This document shows, piece after piece, positions 1 to 7,977 of a DNA stretch of 22,629 bases. Source of the stretch: an uncultured Candidatus Saccharibacteria bacterium (GTDB lineage: Bacteria; Patescibacteriota; Saccharimonadia; Saccharimonadales; Saccharimonadaceae); contig CAQOWG010000013.1 of assembly GCA_948851665.1 (NCBI GenBank), positions 1 through 22,629 on the forward strand, in the 5' to 3' direction. The translations under genes and the position numbers were made by a program. The notes below the pieces were generated by a model. That model saw only the letters and a program-made list of their open reading frames with translations. It had not been told where the DNA came from and made no database searches. Position 1 is the stretch's first letter; every line of letters starts with the position of its first letter.

Positions 1-1419
1 GGTGTCGAGAGCTGCGGTGAGGTCACTGCTAACGCCATTTACAGGAAGTTGCCAACCGCGTGGGCAGATCGAGTCTTCGGCCTGCTCCCCATCATCTTTA
101 AGCTTGAGGGATGAACCAAGGGTAGCCGCGGTCCAGTTGTAGAGGTTACCGCGTCGTGCATATGGCTGACCACTTGCTGCATCACTGAAAGTGTAGTTAC
201 CATTCGCATCTTTGTTTGCAGCGTTAGCTTCGGTACTGTAATTCCAAGCTGGATTCGATGCATTAAAGCTGTAAGAACGCATACCGTCATTACCATTGTT
301 TGCCCAACCGTACTCAGCGTTCGTGCTAGTCAAAGTACTACTCATCGTTGTGTAAACCTTCGCATACGGAGCAATACCCGTATCAACATAAGTCTTCTTG
401 AAGTAATCCGGCGTCCAGATCGAAGTCGAGTTAAGATCGGTATCATTTGCCGTAAAGACTAACCCGCTCGAGACCTGAGTACCAAAGTAGTTACTAGCAG
501 TCACTGCCGTATCGGAATCATTCGCCGCAGCGTTACTGGTCTTGTAGTTGGTTACGCTCTGACCGTTACCAAGGATATTCAGCTCCAAGTTCTGAGCCAT
601 CCAGCAGTTACCATCGGCTAATTTACGGATCAAATATTGACCGCTGTTATTGATGCCACCACCACGAGTATCAATCAGGGTCGTCTGTGGCACATAGTTA
701 GCGTCACCAGCATGTGAACCATCCGTATCCGTCCCAGTTGCATTTGCACTTGGGGTTGTGGTTGCCTTACAAATATCAGCAGTCATGTCCTGCATGTTCT
801 TGATATCAAAGATAGTCACGTCCTTTGGCTGTGCCACCACTGCCACCGTAAAGGTATCAGTGTAATCACCAGCCGCTGTGCCAGCATCGACTACTACACC
901 AAAGCCCAAAGTATAATCAGCCACTGCACCACCACGGCTATTTACCGCGACTTGGTTAGCAACGACTGCTTGGTTGGTTTTGGTTGGGATTGGCATAAAA
1001 TCCTTCGTGCCGTCATCAGCCTTCCCTGCTGTATAGCGGAAGCCCCAAGCACGATTCATCTCGCTAAGCTGTTTCCAGCTAGTTGCTCCAGATACGCTCG
1101 CAATCTCTGCGCTACCAGACTTCAACGAACCCCCATTGCTATCGTAAACATTGATTGAGTAATTCTTGACCTGGCTCATTGTTACTGAGACTGGCATCGA
1201 GAAATAAATACGACTCTTGGTGGTATTGCCAGGGCTCGCAGTAGTTTCCCCTGACAAATCACCAAACGTCACTGACACGCAGGAGTAGGGGCTACCGACG
1301 GTACATTCTGCCGCATGTGTCTGCTCGGAACTCATCAGACCGATGCCCACGCTGGCAAGAAGGCCCAAAGTCATGAGCGCCACCCGACCATTACGATTTA
1401 TATTATACTTTCTAAGCAT
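1..1419 (-). CDS. Secreted FISUMP-domain protein, 3' end outside window
   Basis: This frame is open for 473 codons from ATG 1419 to the window edge, so the C-terminus is missing. A strong Shine-Dalgarno AGGAGG lies 5 nt before the ATG. Residues 1-36 look like a signal peptide: basic start, hydrophobic stretch LMTLGLLASVGIGLM, and a likely cleavage after THA. The middle is Ser/Thr/Gly/Asn-rich, like an extracellular beta-rich protein. From about residue 270 the hallmarks of the Fibrobacter succinogenes major paralogous (FISUMP) domain appear in order: NCWMAQNL (about 271-279), RGNLYNW (about 425), and SICPRGWQLP (about 449). The usual C-terminal part (WWS...GFALRC) lies beyond the edge, but two orphan copies of just that part occur at 15107-15318 and 22041-22313. 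The protein is probably surface exposed; its ligand is unknown. Confidence 0.85.
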   Translation of the reverse strand, partial: MLRKYNINRNGRVALMTLGLLASVGIGLMSSEQTHAAECTVGSPYSCVSVTFGDLSGETTASPGNTTKSRIYFSMPVSVTMSQVKNYSINVYDSNGGSLKSGSAEIASVSGATSWKQLSEMNRAWGFRYTAGKADDGTKDFMPIPTKTNQAVVANQVAVNSRGGAVADYTLGFGVVVDAGTAAGDYTDTFTVAVVAQPKDVTIFDIKNMQDMTADICKATTTPSANATGTDTDGSHAGDANYVPQTTLIDTRGGGINNSGQYLIRKLADGNCWMAQNLELNILGNGQSVTNYKTSNAAANDSDTAVTASNYFGTQVSSGLVFTANDTDLNSTSIWTPDYFKKTYVDTGIAPYAKVYTTMSSTLTSTNAEYGWANNGNDGMRSYSFNASNPAWNYSTEANAANKDANGNYTFSDAASGQPYARRGNLYNWTAATLGSSLKLKDDGEQAEDSICPRGWQLPVNGVSSDLTAALDT

Positions 1420-1462
1420 CCTTGCCTCCTACTTCATGCTTAACTTATTTATGAACAATTCT

Positions 1463-1490
1463 ATTATAGCACAGAAAAAATAAAAACAAG
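1463..1490 (-). promoter_or_regulatory. Promoter of the FISUMP gene
   Basis: Read on the minus strand, a perfect -10 TATAAT (1463-1468) is preceded after 16 nt by CTTGTT. It lies about 45 nt before the start codon and fits the gene orientation. Confidence 0.55.
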
Positions 1491-1594
1491 CACTTTTCTA
1501 AAATCGTCGGGTACGCCTACCCCTAAGAACCGTATAAATTTTTCCATGTAAAGCTGTCCAAAAAACCAATTACAAATAAGCCTCAAACCTACCA

Positions 1595-1615
1595 ACAAAA
1601 AAGCCCGAAGGGCTT
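1595..1615 (-). terminator. Rho-independent terminator of tRNA-Arg
   Basis: On the minus strand a 6-bp stem AAGCCC/GGGCTT with loop TTC is followed by a T run, a few bases after the CCA end of tRNA-Arg. Confidence 0.75.
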
Positions 1616-1622
1616 ATTTTAT

Positions 1623-1697
1623 TGGTAGCGCCAGCTGGAATCGAACCAGCATTGTAGACTTAGAGGGTCTATGTCCTATCCGTTGAACGATGGCGCC
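1623..1697 (-). tRNA. tRNA-Arg(TCT)
   Basis: Minus-strand cloverleaf: acceptor GGCGCCA pairs with TGGCGCT (G-T at the first pair), anticodon stem TAGAC/GTCTA around loop CCTCTAA (anticodon TCT), and T-loop GGTTCGATTCC. Discriminator A at 1626. CCA is encoded at 1623-1625. Confidence 0.95.
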
Positions 1698-1707
1698 AAC
1701 TTCCCTA

Positions 1708-1716
1708 ATTATACCA
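1708..1716 (-). promoter_or_regulatory. Extended -10 of tRNA-Arg
   Basis: The minus strand reads TGGTATAAT ten bases before the mature tRNA 5' end: TATAAT with the TGn extension. Any -35 would fall inside the arm of the adjacent palindrome; no good hexamer is visible. Confidence 0.5.
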
Positions 1717-1725
1717 TAGATAGAC

Positions 1726-1871
1726 ATGCAGGCTTCTACTAAAGCCTCGTGATAAGCTAATGAGATTTAGACCAGATTCGAGTGTTGTAAAAAGTACAAC
1801 CGCTTGAGCAAGTTGTACTTTTTACTAACAATCAAGTCCGCTTATCGCTAGGCTTTAGTAGAAGCCTGCAT
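1726..1871. repeat. 146-bp nested palindrome, MITE-like
   Basis: Outer arms 1726-1747 and 1850-1871 are perfect 22-bp inverted repeats (ATGCAGGCTTCTACTAAAGC + CT). Three bases further in on each side GATAAGC (1751-1757) faces GCTTATC (1840-1846). An inner 14-bp perfect pair, GTAAAAAGTACAAC (1787-1800) and its complement (1812-1825), closes an 11-nt loop. It sits between the stop of the 371-aa gene and the tRNA-Arg promoter. No ORF lies inside and no clear target-site duplication is seen. It could be a miniature inverted-repeat element or a large 3'-UTR hairpin of the upstream gene. Confidence 0.75.
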
Positions 1872-1878
1872 ACACATT

Positions 1879-2994
1879 TTATTCGCAGACGTACCCTTGG
1901 TTCGCCAAATGATCTTTGACGCTCGCCGCATCCAGCAAGTATTCACCACCTTCATTCTGCGGCAAATCCAAAGTGATGTTATCAATCTCCAATGCTGATT
2001 CGACATCGGTCTTCATATCAAGCGTCACTACATTATCAGCCACATTGTAGCTTGCCGAAAGTGGTGAATTTTCACCACTTGTGTCAACCGCCGAGAACAA
2101 CGATACCATCGTCGCAAAAAGCGATCGTGATGCCTCAGCCTGAGCTGCCTCACCAAATGTATAGCGCGCAAGCACATCATAATTGGTTAAGCTATCATCC
2201 ATAAAGTTAAGATTCACCGTCGAAGCAATCCCCATCAGGCCTTCCATGCCATCCTCGGCCCCTGCTTCTCGTTCCATCACGCAGGTTGCACTAGTCTGAA
2301 CCGGCTCAGGCCGCACTGTATTTGGCACGTACACAATCTTTTCATTACCCATGCCTTGAATCCAAAGCACCATGAAGACAATTGTAGCAATCGCGAACAC
2401 ACCCGCCGCAATCCCAAGAATCCAAGTTAACGTCGAACTTTTACCACCTTTCATCGAAAACTTCGAAGTTTTTGGCTGTAAAGCCGTTGGTACATTCGTA
2501 CTCGAAGTTTGGCTCATGTCTGGCTGGCTCACCTGCGCAGCCTGGTTCGCCACAGGCTGTTGAGTCTGAGGCGCCGCCGGTGTTGCAAACGGATTATAAG
2601 GCGTAGTCGCCGCATCCGCAGCTGCCGGTGCAACTGGGTCTGCCATTGCTGCTGGACCCGAAGTGACGCTACCAATCGAACCCGGTACCGGCGCGGCTGG
2701 TACTAACGGTTCCTCCGGGCGATTCATTGTCGCCTGTGGATCGCTAGAACTCAACTGACTCAAATCCAAAGTCGCGTTGCCAGCATCATTCGCCGCCATC
2801 CCTGCCGAAGTCAAATTGTCTTGCGCTGATGCCAAACTGTCTGCCATCGACAGACCATTAGCGCTATTACCAGTAAAATCAAGCGCGCCCGGAGTTACAC
2901 TCGCTGGAGTTTCAACCCCTGGCACCGACATCATACCAGCTGCCGCCGCATCCGGCGCCCCTGCTGGTGTTTGAGTAGTTTTTGTTGGATCCAT
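1879..2994 (-). CDS. Single-pass membrane protein with Ala/Pro-rich N-terminal region
   Basis: 371 aa, starting at ATG 2994 with a GGGAGG Shine-Dalgarno about 7 nt upstream. Residues 1-180 are low-complexity and rich in Ala, Pro, Thr, Ser and Gln, like a disordered region. A single transmembrane helix follows at about 190-213 (LTWILGIAAGVFAIATIVFM), after a short basic stretch (SKFSMKGGK), which suggests a cytoplasmic N-terminus and an outer C-terminal domain of about 155 residues. That domain holds two Cys (in TSATCVMER and at the end, GYVCE), possibly disulfide bonded. I do not recognise the family; this layout is common in Saccharibacteria membrane proteins of unknown role. It has its own promoter downstream of infB and ends next to the palindrome. 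Confidence 0.8.
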   Translation of the reverse strand: MDPTKTTQTPAGAPDAAAAGMMSVPGVETPASVTPGALDFTGNSANGLSMADSLASAQDNLTSAGMAANDAGNATLDLSQLSSSDPQATMNRPEEPLVPAAPVPGSIGSVTSGPAAMADPVAPAAADAATTPYNPFATPAAPQTQQPVANQAAQVSQPDMSQTSSTNVPTALQPKTSKFSMKGGKSSTLTWILGIAAGVFAIATIVFMVLWIQGMGNEKIVYVPNTVRPEPVQTSATCVMEREAGAEDGMEGLMGIASTVNLNFMDDSLTNYDVLARYTFGEAAQAEASRSLFATMVSLFSAVDTSGENSPLSASYNVADNVVTLDMKTDVESALEIDNITLDLPQNEGGEYLLDAASVKDHLANQGYVCE

Positions 2995-3047
2995 TTTTTT
3001 GCCTCCCTTTTTCGAAAACTCAAAATTGATAAATCATACTTCTTTTA

Positions 3048-3075
3048 ATTATACCGCTTATTTTTATTTTTACAA
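3048..3075 (-). promoter_or_regulatory. Promoter of the 371-aa membrane protein gene
   Basis: On the minus strand TTGTAA (3070-3075) is followed after 16 nt by TATAAT (3048-3053), about 55 nt before the start codon. Confidence 0.55.
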
Positions 3076-3089
3076 CCACAAAAATCAAT

Positions 3090-4874
3090 CTAATCTAGCT
3101 TTCGCTTGCGTGTTTCTCGACTAAAGAACTCTAGCCTATCCCCTACCTGCAAATTGATTTTCTTAGTAGTTTTCATCATCAACCCACCCACTTCTTTTTC
3201 AATTAACTCTTTTGCATCAATCCGTTCTTTTTGTACGCTTTCGACTTCGGCTTCGCCAATTACCTCTTTATCATGTTTCGCTCGTGCCATTGCGCCCGGA
3301 ATCAATTTCCCCCTCAACATCTCTCCACCAGCAATCAACTCCGTCTTAGTGGTTCGGAATACCCCCATCACTTTCATTTCACCTAACTCCGTTTCAACAA
3401 TTTCCTCACCCAACAAATCTTCCATCGCACTCTTTGCATCATCCAACAACTCATAAATCACCTTGTAATTACGAATCGCCACCCCATCTCGCGCAGCTAA
3501 TTTCGCGATGTTAGTCGGAACATTCACGTTAAAGCCATAAATCACAGTATTATTATCCCCTGCCGCCATATAAACATCGTTTTCCGTCACGTCGCCCACA
3601 CCAGTCGCCACTACGTTCAACTGCACTTCGCCCTTTGAATCAATCATCTTTAGACTATCTACCACGCTCGTTACTGAGCCTAATACGTCACCCTTAACAA
3701 TTACATTAAAGACTTCTGAATTATCAGAGGTCGACATCATCCGAAGCAAATCTGTTGAAGTTACATTTGCACTCGCCGCCGCATTCGCCTCCGCTTGTGC
3801 GTTCATCACCGCCGCCCGGCGCGCGCTCTTTTCGTCCATATATTCCAAGAAGCGATCACCGAAACTCGGCAACTCCTTGAACCCTGTCACCGTCACAGGT
3901 GTCGATGGACCAGCCTTGCCTTTTGGTTTGCCTTGATAGTCCAACATCGTTCGCACCTTACCATAAGCATTCCCTGCCGCGATAAATTCTCCGACTTTCA
4001 ATTCCCCGCCCGTCACCAGCAAATTCACCACTGAACCTTTCCCCACTTCCATATGGCTCTCAATCACCAAACCTTCCGCTGGAATATCGGTATCCGCCTT
4101 CAGCTCCTCCACATCCGCCATCAGCAAAATATCATCCAGCAATTTATCCAGATTTTCCCCCGTCTTCGCCGACACTGGCACCATCATAATATCCCCGCCC
4201 CACTCTTCCGGTTGCAGACCGTGTTGTGACAAATCCGCCATCGTCCGCGGAATATCTGCCCCCTCACGATCGATCTTGTTGATCGCTACGATAATCTTCG
4301 CATTTGCGCCCTGCGCAAACTTAATCGCTTCCACCGTCTGAGGCTTCACGCCGTCATCTGCCGCCACCACAATCACTACGATATCAGTAAGCATCGCCCC
4401 GTGCTGTCGAATCGCTGCAAACGCCTCATGCCCTGGCGTGTCCAAGAAAGTAATCAACCTGTCATCATGTTTCAACTGATAAGCCGAAATATGCTGCGTG
4501 ATACCACCCGCTTCGCTTTCCACTGTTTTCTTGTGTAGTAAAGTGTCTAGCAAAGTAGTCTTACCGTGATCGACGTGCCCCATCACCGCCACTACTGGCG
4601 GACGTGGTACTGCGTGATCCGAAAGTTCCTTGCGGAATCCATCCGTTGTCTTGGTTGCGGTATTCTTCCGCTCCAGCTTGACATTCGTCATCCCCAACTC
4701 ATCAATAATCAAAGCTGCCGTATCAAAATCTAGTCGTTGATTAATCGTTGCGACAATGCCATTCTTAAAAAGTTCCCCAACTAGCGTCGTCACCGATAAC
4801 CCCAATGCCTGCGCTAACTCATCTACCGTAATTGAACCAGCAATCTTAATCACTTTCTCAGCTTCTGTATCCAT
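3090..4874 (-). CDS. infB: Translation initiation factor IF-2
   Basis: 594 aa. IF-2 is the GTPase that places initiator tRNA on the 30S subunit and promotes subunit joining. Residues 1-60 form an IF2_N-like domain (SITVDELAQALGLSVTTLVG). The GTPase domain follows with G1 GHVDHGKT (99-106), G3 DTPGHE (145-150), G4 NKID (199-202) and G5 SAK (about 236), then the beta-barrel and C-terminal fMet-tRNA-binding parts. It is much shorter than the roughly 700-890 aa IF-2 of many bacteria because the long variable N-terminus is absent, as usual in CPR genomes. Start ATG 4874 follows AAAGGAG by 5 nt. infB stands alone here; the usual nusA and rbfA neighbours are missing. It is divergent from glyA. Confidence 0.97.
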   Translation of the reverse strand: MDTEAEKVIKIAGSITVDELAQALGLSVTTLVGELFKNGIVATINQRLDFDTAALIIDELGMTNVKLERKNTATKTTDGFRKELSDHAVPRPPVVAVMGHVDHGKTTLLDTLLHKKTVESEAGGITQHISAYQLKHDDRLITFLDTPGHEAFAAIRQHGAMLTDIVVIVVAADDGVKPQTVEAIKFAQGANAKIIVAINKIDREGADIPRTMADLSQHGLQPEEWGGDIMMVPVSAKTGENLDKLLDDILLMADVEELKADTDIPAEGLVIESHMEVGKGSVVNLLVTGGELKVGEFIAAGNAYGKVRTMLDYQGKPKGKAGPSTPVTVTGFKELPSFGDRFLEYMDEKSARRAAVMNAQAEANAAASANVTSTDLLRMMSTSDNSEVFNVIVKGDVLGSVTSVVDSLKMIDSKGEVQLNVVATGVGDVTENDVYMAAGDNNTVIYGFNVNVPTNIAKLAARDGVAIRNYKVIYELLDDAKSAMEDLLGEEIVETELGEMKVMGVFRTTKTELIAGGEMLRGKLIPGAMARAKHDKEVIGEAEVESVQKERIDAKELIEKEVGGLMMKTTKKINLQVGDRLEFFSRETRKRKLD

Positions 4875-4992
4875 CTGGCTCCTTTCGCGCTTCAGTTTTT
4901 GACAATATCTTTTATTTTACCACAGGGATGGCCTTTTCGCAAGCATTTATCCCCCAACTATTTCGACTCTTCCCTTCTCCCCCTATTTGATA

Positions 4993-4998
4993 TATAAT
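4993..4998 (+). promoter_or_regulatory. -10 box of glyA
   Basis: TATAAT lies 76 nt before the glyA start, with no convincing -35 hexamer. The leader carries a strong GGAGG (5009-5013) followed by ATG-GTT-TAA (5021-5029), a two-codon upstream ORF. Confidence 0.4.
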
Positions 4999-5074
4999 AA
5001 ACACAAACGGAGGTTTATATATGGTTTAATTTTCGTCTTCATCCCGCAATTTCTAACTTTTTAAGGAGTTTACT

Positions 5075-6436
5075 ATGTCCAAAAATACTGAAGGCGAAGT
5101 TTTTAAATTCATCGACCAAGAAATCACTCGCCAAAGCGAGGGCCTTGAGCTTATTCCCAGTGAAAATTATGTTTCCAAAAATGTTTTAAGAGCCATGGGC
5201 TCTGTCCTCACTAATAAATACAGTGAGGGCTACCCCGGCAAACGCTACTACGGCGGCAACCAAAACGTCGACGAGATCGAGCAAATCGCTATCGACCGTG
5301 CCAAAAAATTATTCAAGGCCGACCACGCTAATGTCCAGCCTCATTCCGGCGCCAATGCCAACGAAGCCGTCTACTTCGCTTGGTGCCAACCCGGCGATAC
5401 TATTCTCGCTATGTCCTTGCCCGCCGGCGGCCACCTCACTCACGGTTCCCCCGTCACTCGCAGCGCCAAGATTTATAATTTCGTTGGCTACGGCGTCACC
5501 GAAGATGGCGACATCGACTACGAAGACATGGAGCGTCTAGCCAAAAAACACCAGCCCAAAATCATCCTCGTCGGCTATTCCGCCTTTATGAAAGTCCCTG
5601 ATTTTGAACGCGTTCGCGCCATTCGCGACAACCTTAAAAATCCCGAATCTTGTATTTTAATGGCTGACATGGCACACGTCGCCGGACTCATCGCTGGCGG
5701 CGTTCACGAAAATCCGCTTGAACACGGTTTTCATGTCATGACCACCACCACCCACAAGACCCTGCGTGGCCCACGTGGCGGTCTCATCATGTCCATGGGT
5801 ACTGTCTCTAACCCACTTCACAAAGTCGACCACACCATCGACAATCTCCCCACCCTGATTGACCGTGCTGTCTTCCCCGGCACTCAAGGCGGTCCGCTTG
5901 AACACGTTATCGCCGCCAAAGCCGTCGCTTTCGGTGAGGCCCTTGAGCCAAGTTTCCACACTTACGCCAAAAATATCGTCAAAAACGCTAGGGCTCTCGC
6001 CGACGACCTCAAAGCCCACAACTTTGTTCTCCAGGGCGACGGCACCGAAAACCACCTCATCCTCATCGACGTTAAGCGTAGCTGTGGTATTGACGGCAAA
6101 TTCTACGAATACGCCCTCGACGAAATCGGCCTCACCCTGAACGCCAATTCCCTCCCCACCGACAAAGGCGCCGCGTTCCGTCCTTCTGGTGTCCGCCTCG
6201 GTACTCCAGCCATGACCACCCGTGGCCTCGGTGAAACCGAAATGCAACAAATCGCTGACGCTATGCGCGCTGTCGCTGACCTCTGTGTCGCCGCCAAGAA
6301 AGCCTGCCTCGCTCCTGACGATCTCGAATCCCTTAAGGAGTCACTCGACGCTTCTGCCCCTCAACTCAAAAAACTCCGCGCCGAGATTAAAGCCCTCGCT
6401 GAAAAATTCCCTCTGCCAGCCACTGGTGCCTGCTAA
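5075..6436 (+). CDS. glyA: Serine hydroxymethyltransferase
   Basis: 453 aa. The enzyme is PLP dependent and interconverts serine plus tetrahydrofolate with glycine plus 5,10-methylene-tetrahydrofolate in the cytosol, the main source of one-carbon units. Family landmarks: LIPSENYVSKNVLRAMGS near the N-terminus, NKYSEGYPGKRYYGG (47-61), the PLP site TTTTHKTLRGPRGG with Lys228, and the C-terminal RLGTPAMTTRGLG. It is slightly longer than the usual roughly 415-430 aa because of a Lys/Leu-rich helical tail. AAGGAG lies 7 nt before ATG 5075. Codon third positions are heavily C, in line with the host strand skew. The gene is monocistronic and followed by the element boundary. Confidence 0.97.
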   Translation: MSKNTEGEVFKFIDQEITRQSEGLELIPSENYVSKNVLRAMGSVLTNKYSEGYPGKRYYGGNQNVDEIEQIAIDRAKKLFKADHANVQPHSGANANEAVYFAWCQPGDTILAMSLPAGGHLTHGSPVTRSAKIYNFVGYGVTEDGDIDYEDMERLAKKHQPKIILVGYSAFMKVPDFERVRAIRDNLKNPESCILMADMAHVAGLIAGGVHENPLEHGFHVMTTTTHKTLRGPRGGLIMSMGTVSNPLHKVDHTIDNLPTLIDRAVFPGTQGGPLEHVIAAKAVAFGEALEPSFHTYAKNIVKNARALADDLKAHNFVLQGDGTENHLILIDVKRSCGIDGKFYEYALDEIGLTLNANSLPTDKGAAFRPSGVRLGTPAMTTRGLGETEMQQIADAMRAVADLCVAAKKACLAPDDLESLKESLDASAPQLKKLRAEIKALAEKFPLPATGAC

Positions 6437-6562
6437 CTAACCTGCACACACGGGGCCATCGCCGACTCACCATTCTCGTCCACAGCCGTGCTTAGACGCC
6501 CTTCCCACATAAGCTTCCTATCATCAAAATGATTGTATCATGAAAGCCTAAGAGACCTAACA

Positions 6563-6599
6563 AAAATATTGCCTCCAGCTTAGCTAAAGGCAATATTTT
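6563..6599 (-). terminator. Probable native terminator of tRNA-Asn, displaced by the element
   Basis: An 11-bp perfect stem AAAATATTGCC (6563-6573) and GGCAATATTTT (6589-6599) closes a 15-nt loop. Read on the minus strand it ends in a T run, as a rho-independent terminator. It abuts the attachment core at 6599. If the island is removed in silico this hairpin falls directly after the CCA of tRNA-Asn. It may also help terminate glyA, but its + strand T run is short. Confidence 0.6.
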
Positions 6600-6607
6600 G
6601 GCTCCCC
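6599..6607. other. attL core
   Basis: TGGCTCCCC matches 14972-14980 exactly. To its left is the chromosomal hairpin; to its right is the sequence that completes the recombinase frame (CAG TTG GAT GAA ...). Confidence 0.75.
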
Positions 6608-6721
6608 CAGTTGGATGAATTTGCGAACTCTGTGACCTCTTATGACCGCAGTAGGATGATGATGTTGAAGGATGTATTCCTCGAACTCGGAATAGAGGTG
6701 ACGGATGTAGCTACGTTGTGA
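6599..6721 (+). pseudogene. Detached 3' end of the serine recombinase gene (attL side)
   Basis: Reading from the core in the recombinase frame gives WLP then 37 further codons to TGA at 6719-6721: QLDEFANSVTSYDRS, RMMMLKDVFLELG, IEVTDVATL. The integrated recombinase at the other end reads WLP then GLDSNQ and stops in the tRNA. Joining 14980 to 6608, as in the excised circle, restores an uninterrupted frame that ends here. The piece has no start codon and is not expressed as a protein in the integrated state. Confidence 0.75.
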
Positions 6722-6866
6722 CGAACTCTGAACTAATGCCCCTCCCCCTATATTTCGATGACCACCCTAAGTCCTTGCCTTGACGCTCCGCTGAAAGATT
6801 TAGCTTTTGCCGAGTATATTTTTGGCGAGCAGAGATTTCTCTTCGGATGTTTTTAGCATAAGCCAA

Positions 6867-6903
6867 TTGACAAGTAGACAAAACAGTGTTTTTGTAATAA
6901 AAT
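6867..6903 (+). promoter_or_regulatory. Possible promoter of the 297-aa membrane protein
   Basis: A perfect -35 TTGACA (6867-6872) is followed by an AT-rich stretch with poor -10 candidates (TTTGTA at 18 nt; TAATAA and TAAAAT further on). There is no Shine-Dalgarno before ATG 6910, so the mRNA is probably leaderless or nearly so. The rest of 6722-6866 shows no gene or strong motif. Confidence 0.4.
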
Positions 6904-6909
6904 ATTCTT

Positions 6910-7803
6910 ATGGAAGAGCTCTCTCAGGCACTTCGAGCATATGCCGATGAATGCGACAGCCAAAATACAGCACAAGTTTATCTGGACTTAGCTGATGCTT
7001 TTTTGGATAGTGATTTTCTAGAGTTTTTTAGAACTTTGGACAATAGTAATGAAATAGCCAAAGTAGAAGAGCACTTTAATCAACAGAATAAACAGATCTC
7101 GGTGTTCAATATGAGTGGTTACTCTGCTTATTTATATGACATCCATACTCAATATGTTTTGTATCGGCTAGATAGAAAGAAAGCAGGCATTGGCAAGGCG
7201 AGGCAAGATGTTCGTGAAATCGAAAATCGCATCAAAACCGCCGAGAGCAACATTGAGAACATTGAGAAGATTTCTGGCATTTTATCTGGAACGGAAATGC
7301 TGGAGGCGTATGCCAAAGATTTTAACAAAGAAGCAATCGAACATAATAGAAACGCTCGTCATTGGCTCGGCTGTCTTATTCTGCTAGGAGTGGGGTGGAT
7401 AATATTAACAGCTACATTGCTTTGCGTGCAACTCCCAGACTTTAATTTGTTGGAACAAGTAATTGCGGATGATATAAAAGGTGGCACAGAACTACCTCGA
7501 GTCATTACTCTTGCAATAAAATTTGGCATTCTTGCCATTTATACGCAGGTCTTGCTCTTTGCGAAAAAGAATTATTATGCCGAAAGGCATCTGGAACAGG
7601 CGAACATTCATAGGCGCAATGTATTAAAGTCGTTACATGCAGTCTATAATGTGGTTAATAATAAAGAAGAACGCGATAGACTTCTCGTAATTGGTGCAAC
7701 TACTGCATTTTCTGAACCTGAGAGTGGATTTATTACTCGTAAAGAAGGTGCTGGAAGTGACAATTCCAGTATTGATGCAATTCTAAAGACCCTTGTGAAG
7801 TAG
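6910..7803 (+). CDS. Coiled-coil membrane protein of unknown function
   Basis: 297 aa, first cargo gene of the island. Residues 1-90 are acidic and helical. About 90-125 (KARQDVREIENRIKTAESNIENIEKI) is a probable coiled coil. Two transmembrane helices follow at about 153-174 (LGCLILLGVGWIILTATLL) and 200-220 (VITLAIKFGILAIYTQVLL), with a short loop between, so both ends should face the cytoplasm. The C-terminal part (NIHRRNVLKSLHAVYNVV ... RDRLLVIGATTAFSE ... SGF) resembles a pattern I know from membrane proteins carried on mobile islands, where it follows the second helix (N-x-HR-x2-AL ... F-x4-TG-[FY]). No enzymatic motif is visible. A role in defence or abortive infection is possible from context only. 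The start is ATG 6910, close behind the promoter. Confidence 0.75.
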   Translation: MEELSQALRAYADECDSQNTAQVYLDLADAFLDSDFLEFFRTLDNSNEIAKVEEHFNQQNKQISVFNMSGYSAYLYDIHTQYVLYRLDRKKAGIGKARQDVREIENRIKTAESNIENIEKISGILSGTEMLEAYAKDFNKEAIEHNRNARHWLGCLILLGVGWIILTATLLCVQLPDFNLLEQVIADDIKGGTELPRVITLAIKFGILAIYTQVLLFAKKNYYAERHLEQANIHRRNVLKSLHAVYNVVNNKEERDRLLVIGATTAFSEPESGFITRKEGAGSDNSSIDAILKTLVK

Positions 7804-7977
7804 TTTTCCCACATTTTCTTAGACAATCGAGGTTTTGCTATAGAAAACTCTCTTTGCTGATTTGCAACATAAGTATAAGAAATAATGGAGCTGGGTAAGG
7901 GTTTGATTGAGCTAGCGTTTGGTGAGTTCGGGTTTGGTAAAAACGCTTTTGCTCTTTGATGTTAAGATTAAGGCATC

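Noticed and set aside
5657..6250. Long minus-strand open frame inside glyA
   Set aside because: It is the antisense shadow of a C-rich coding gene and shows no start signal or family motif.
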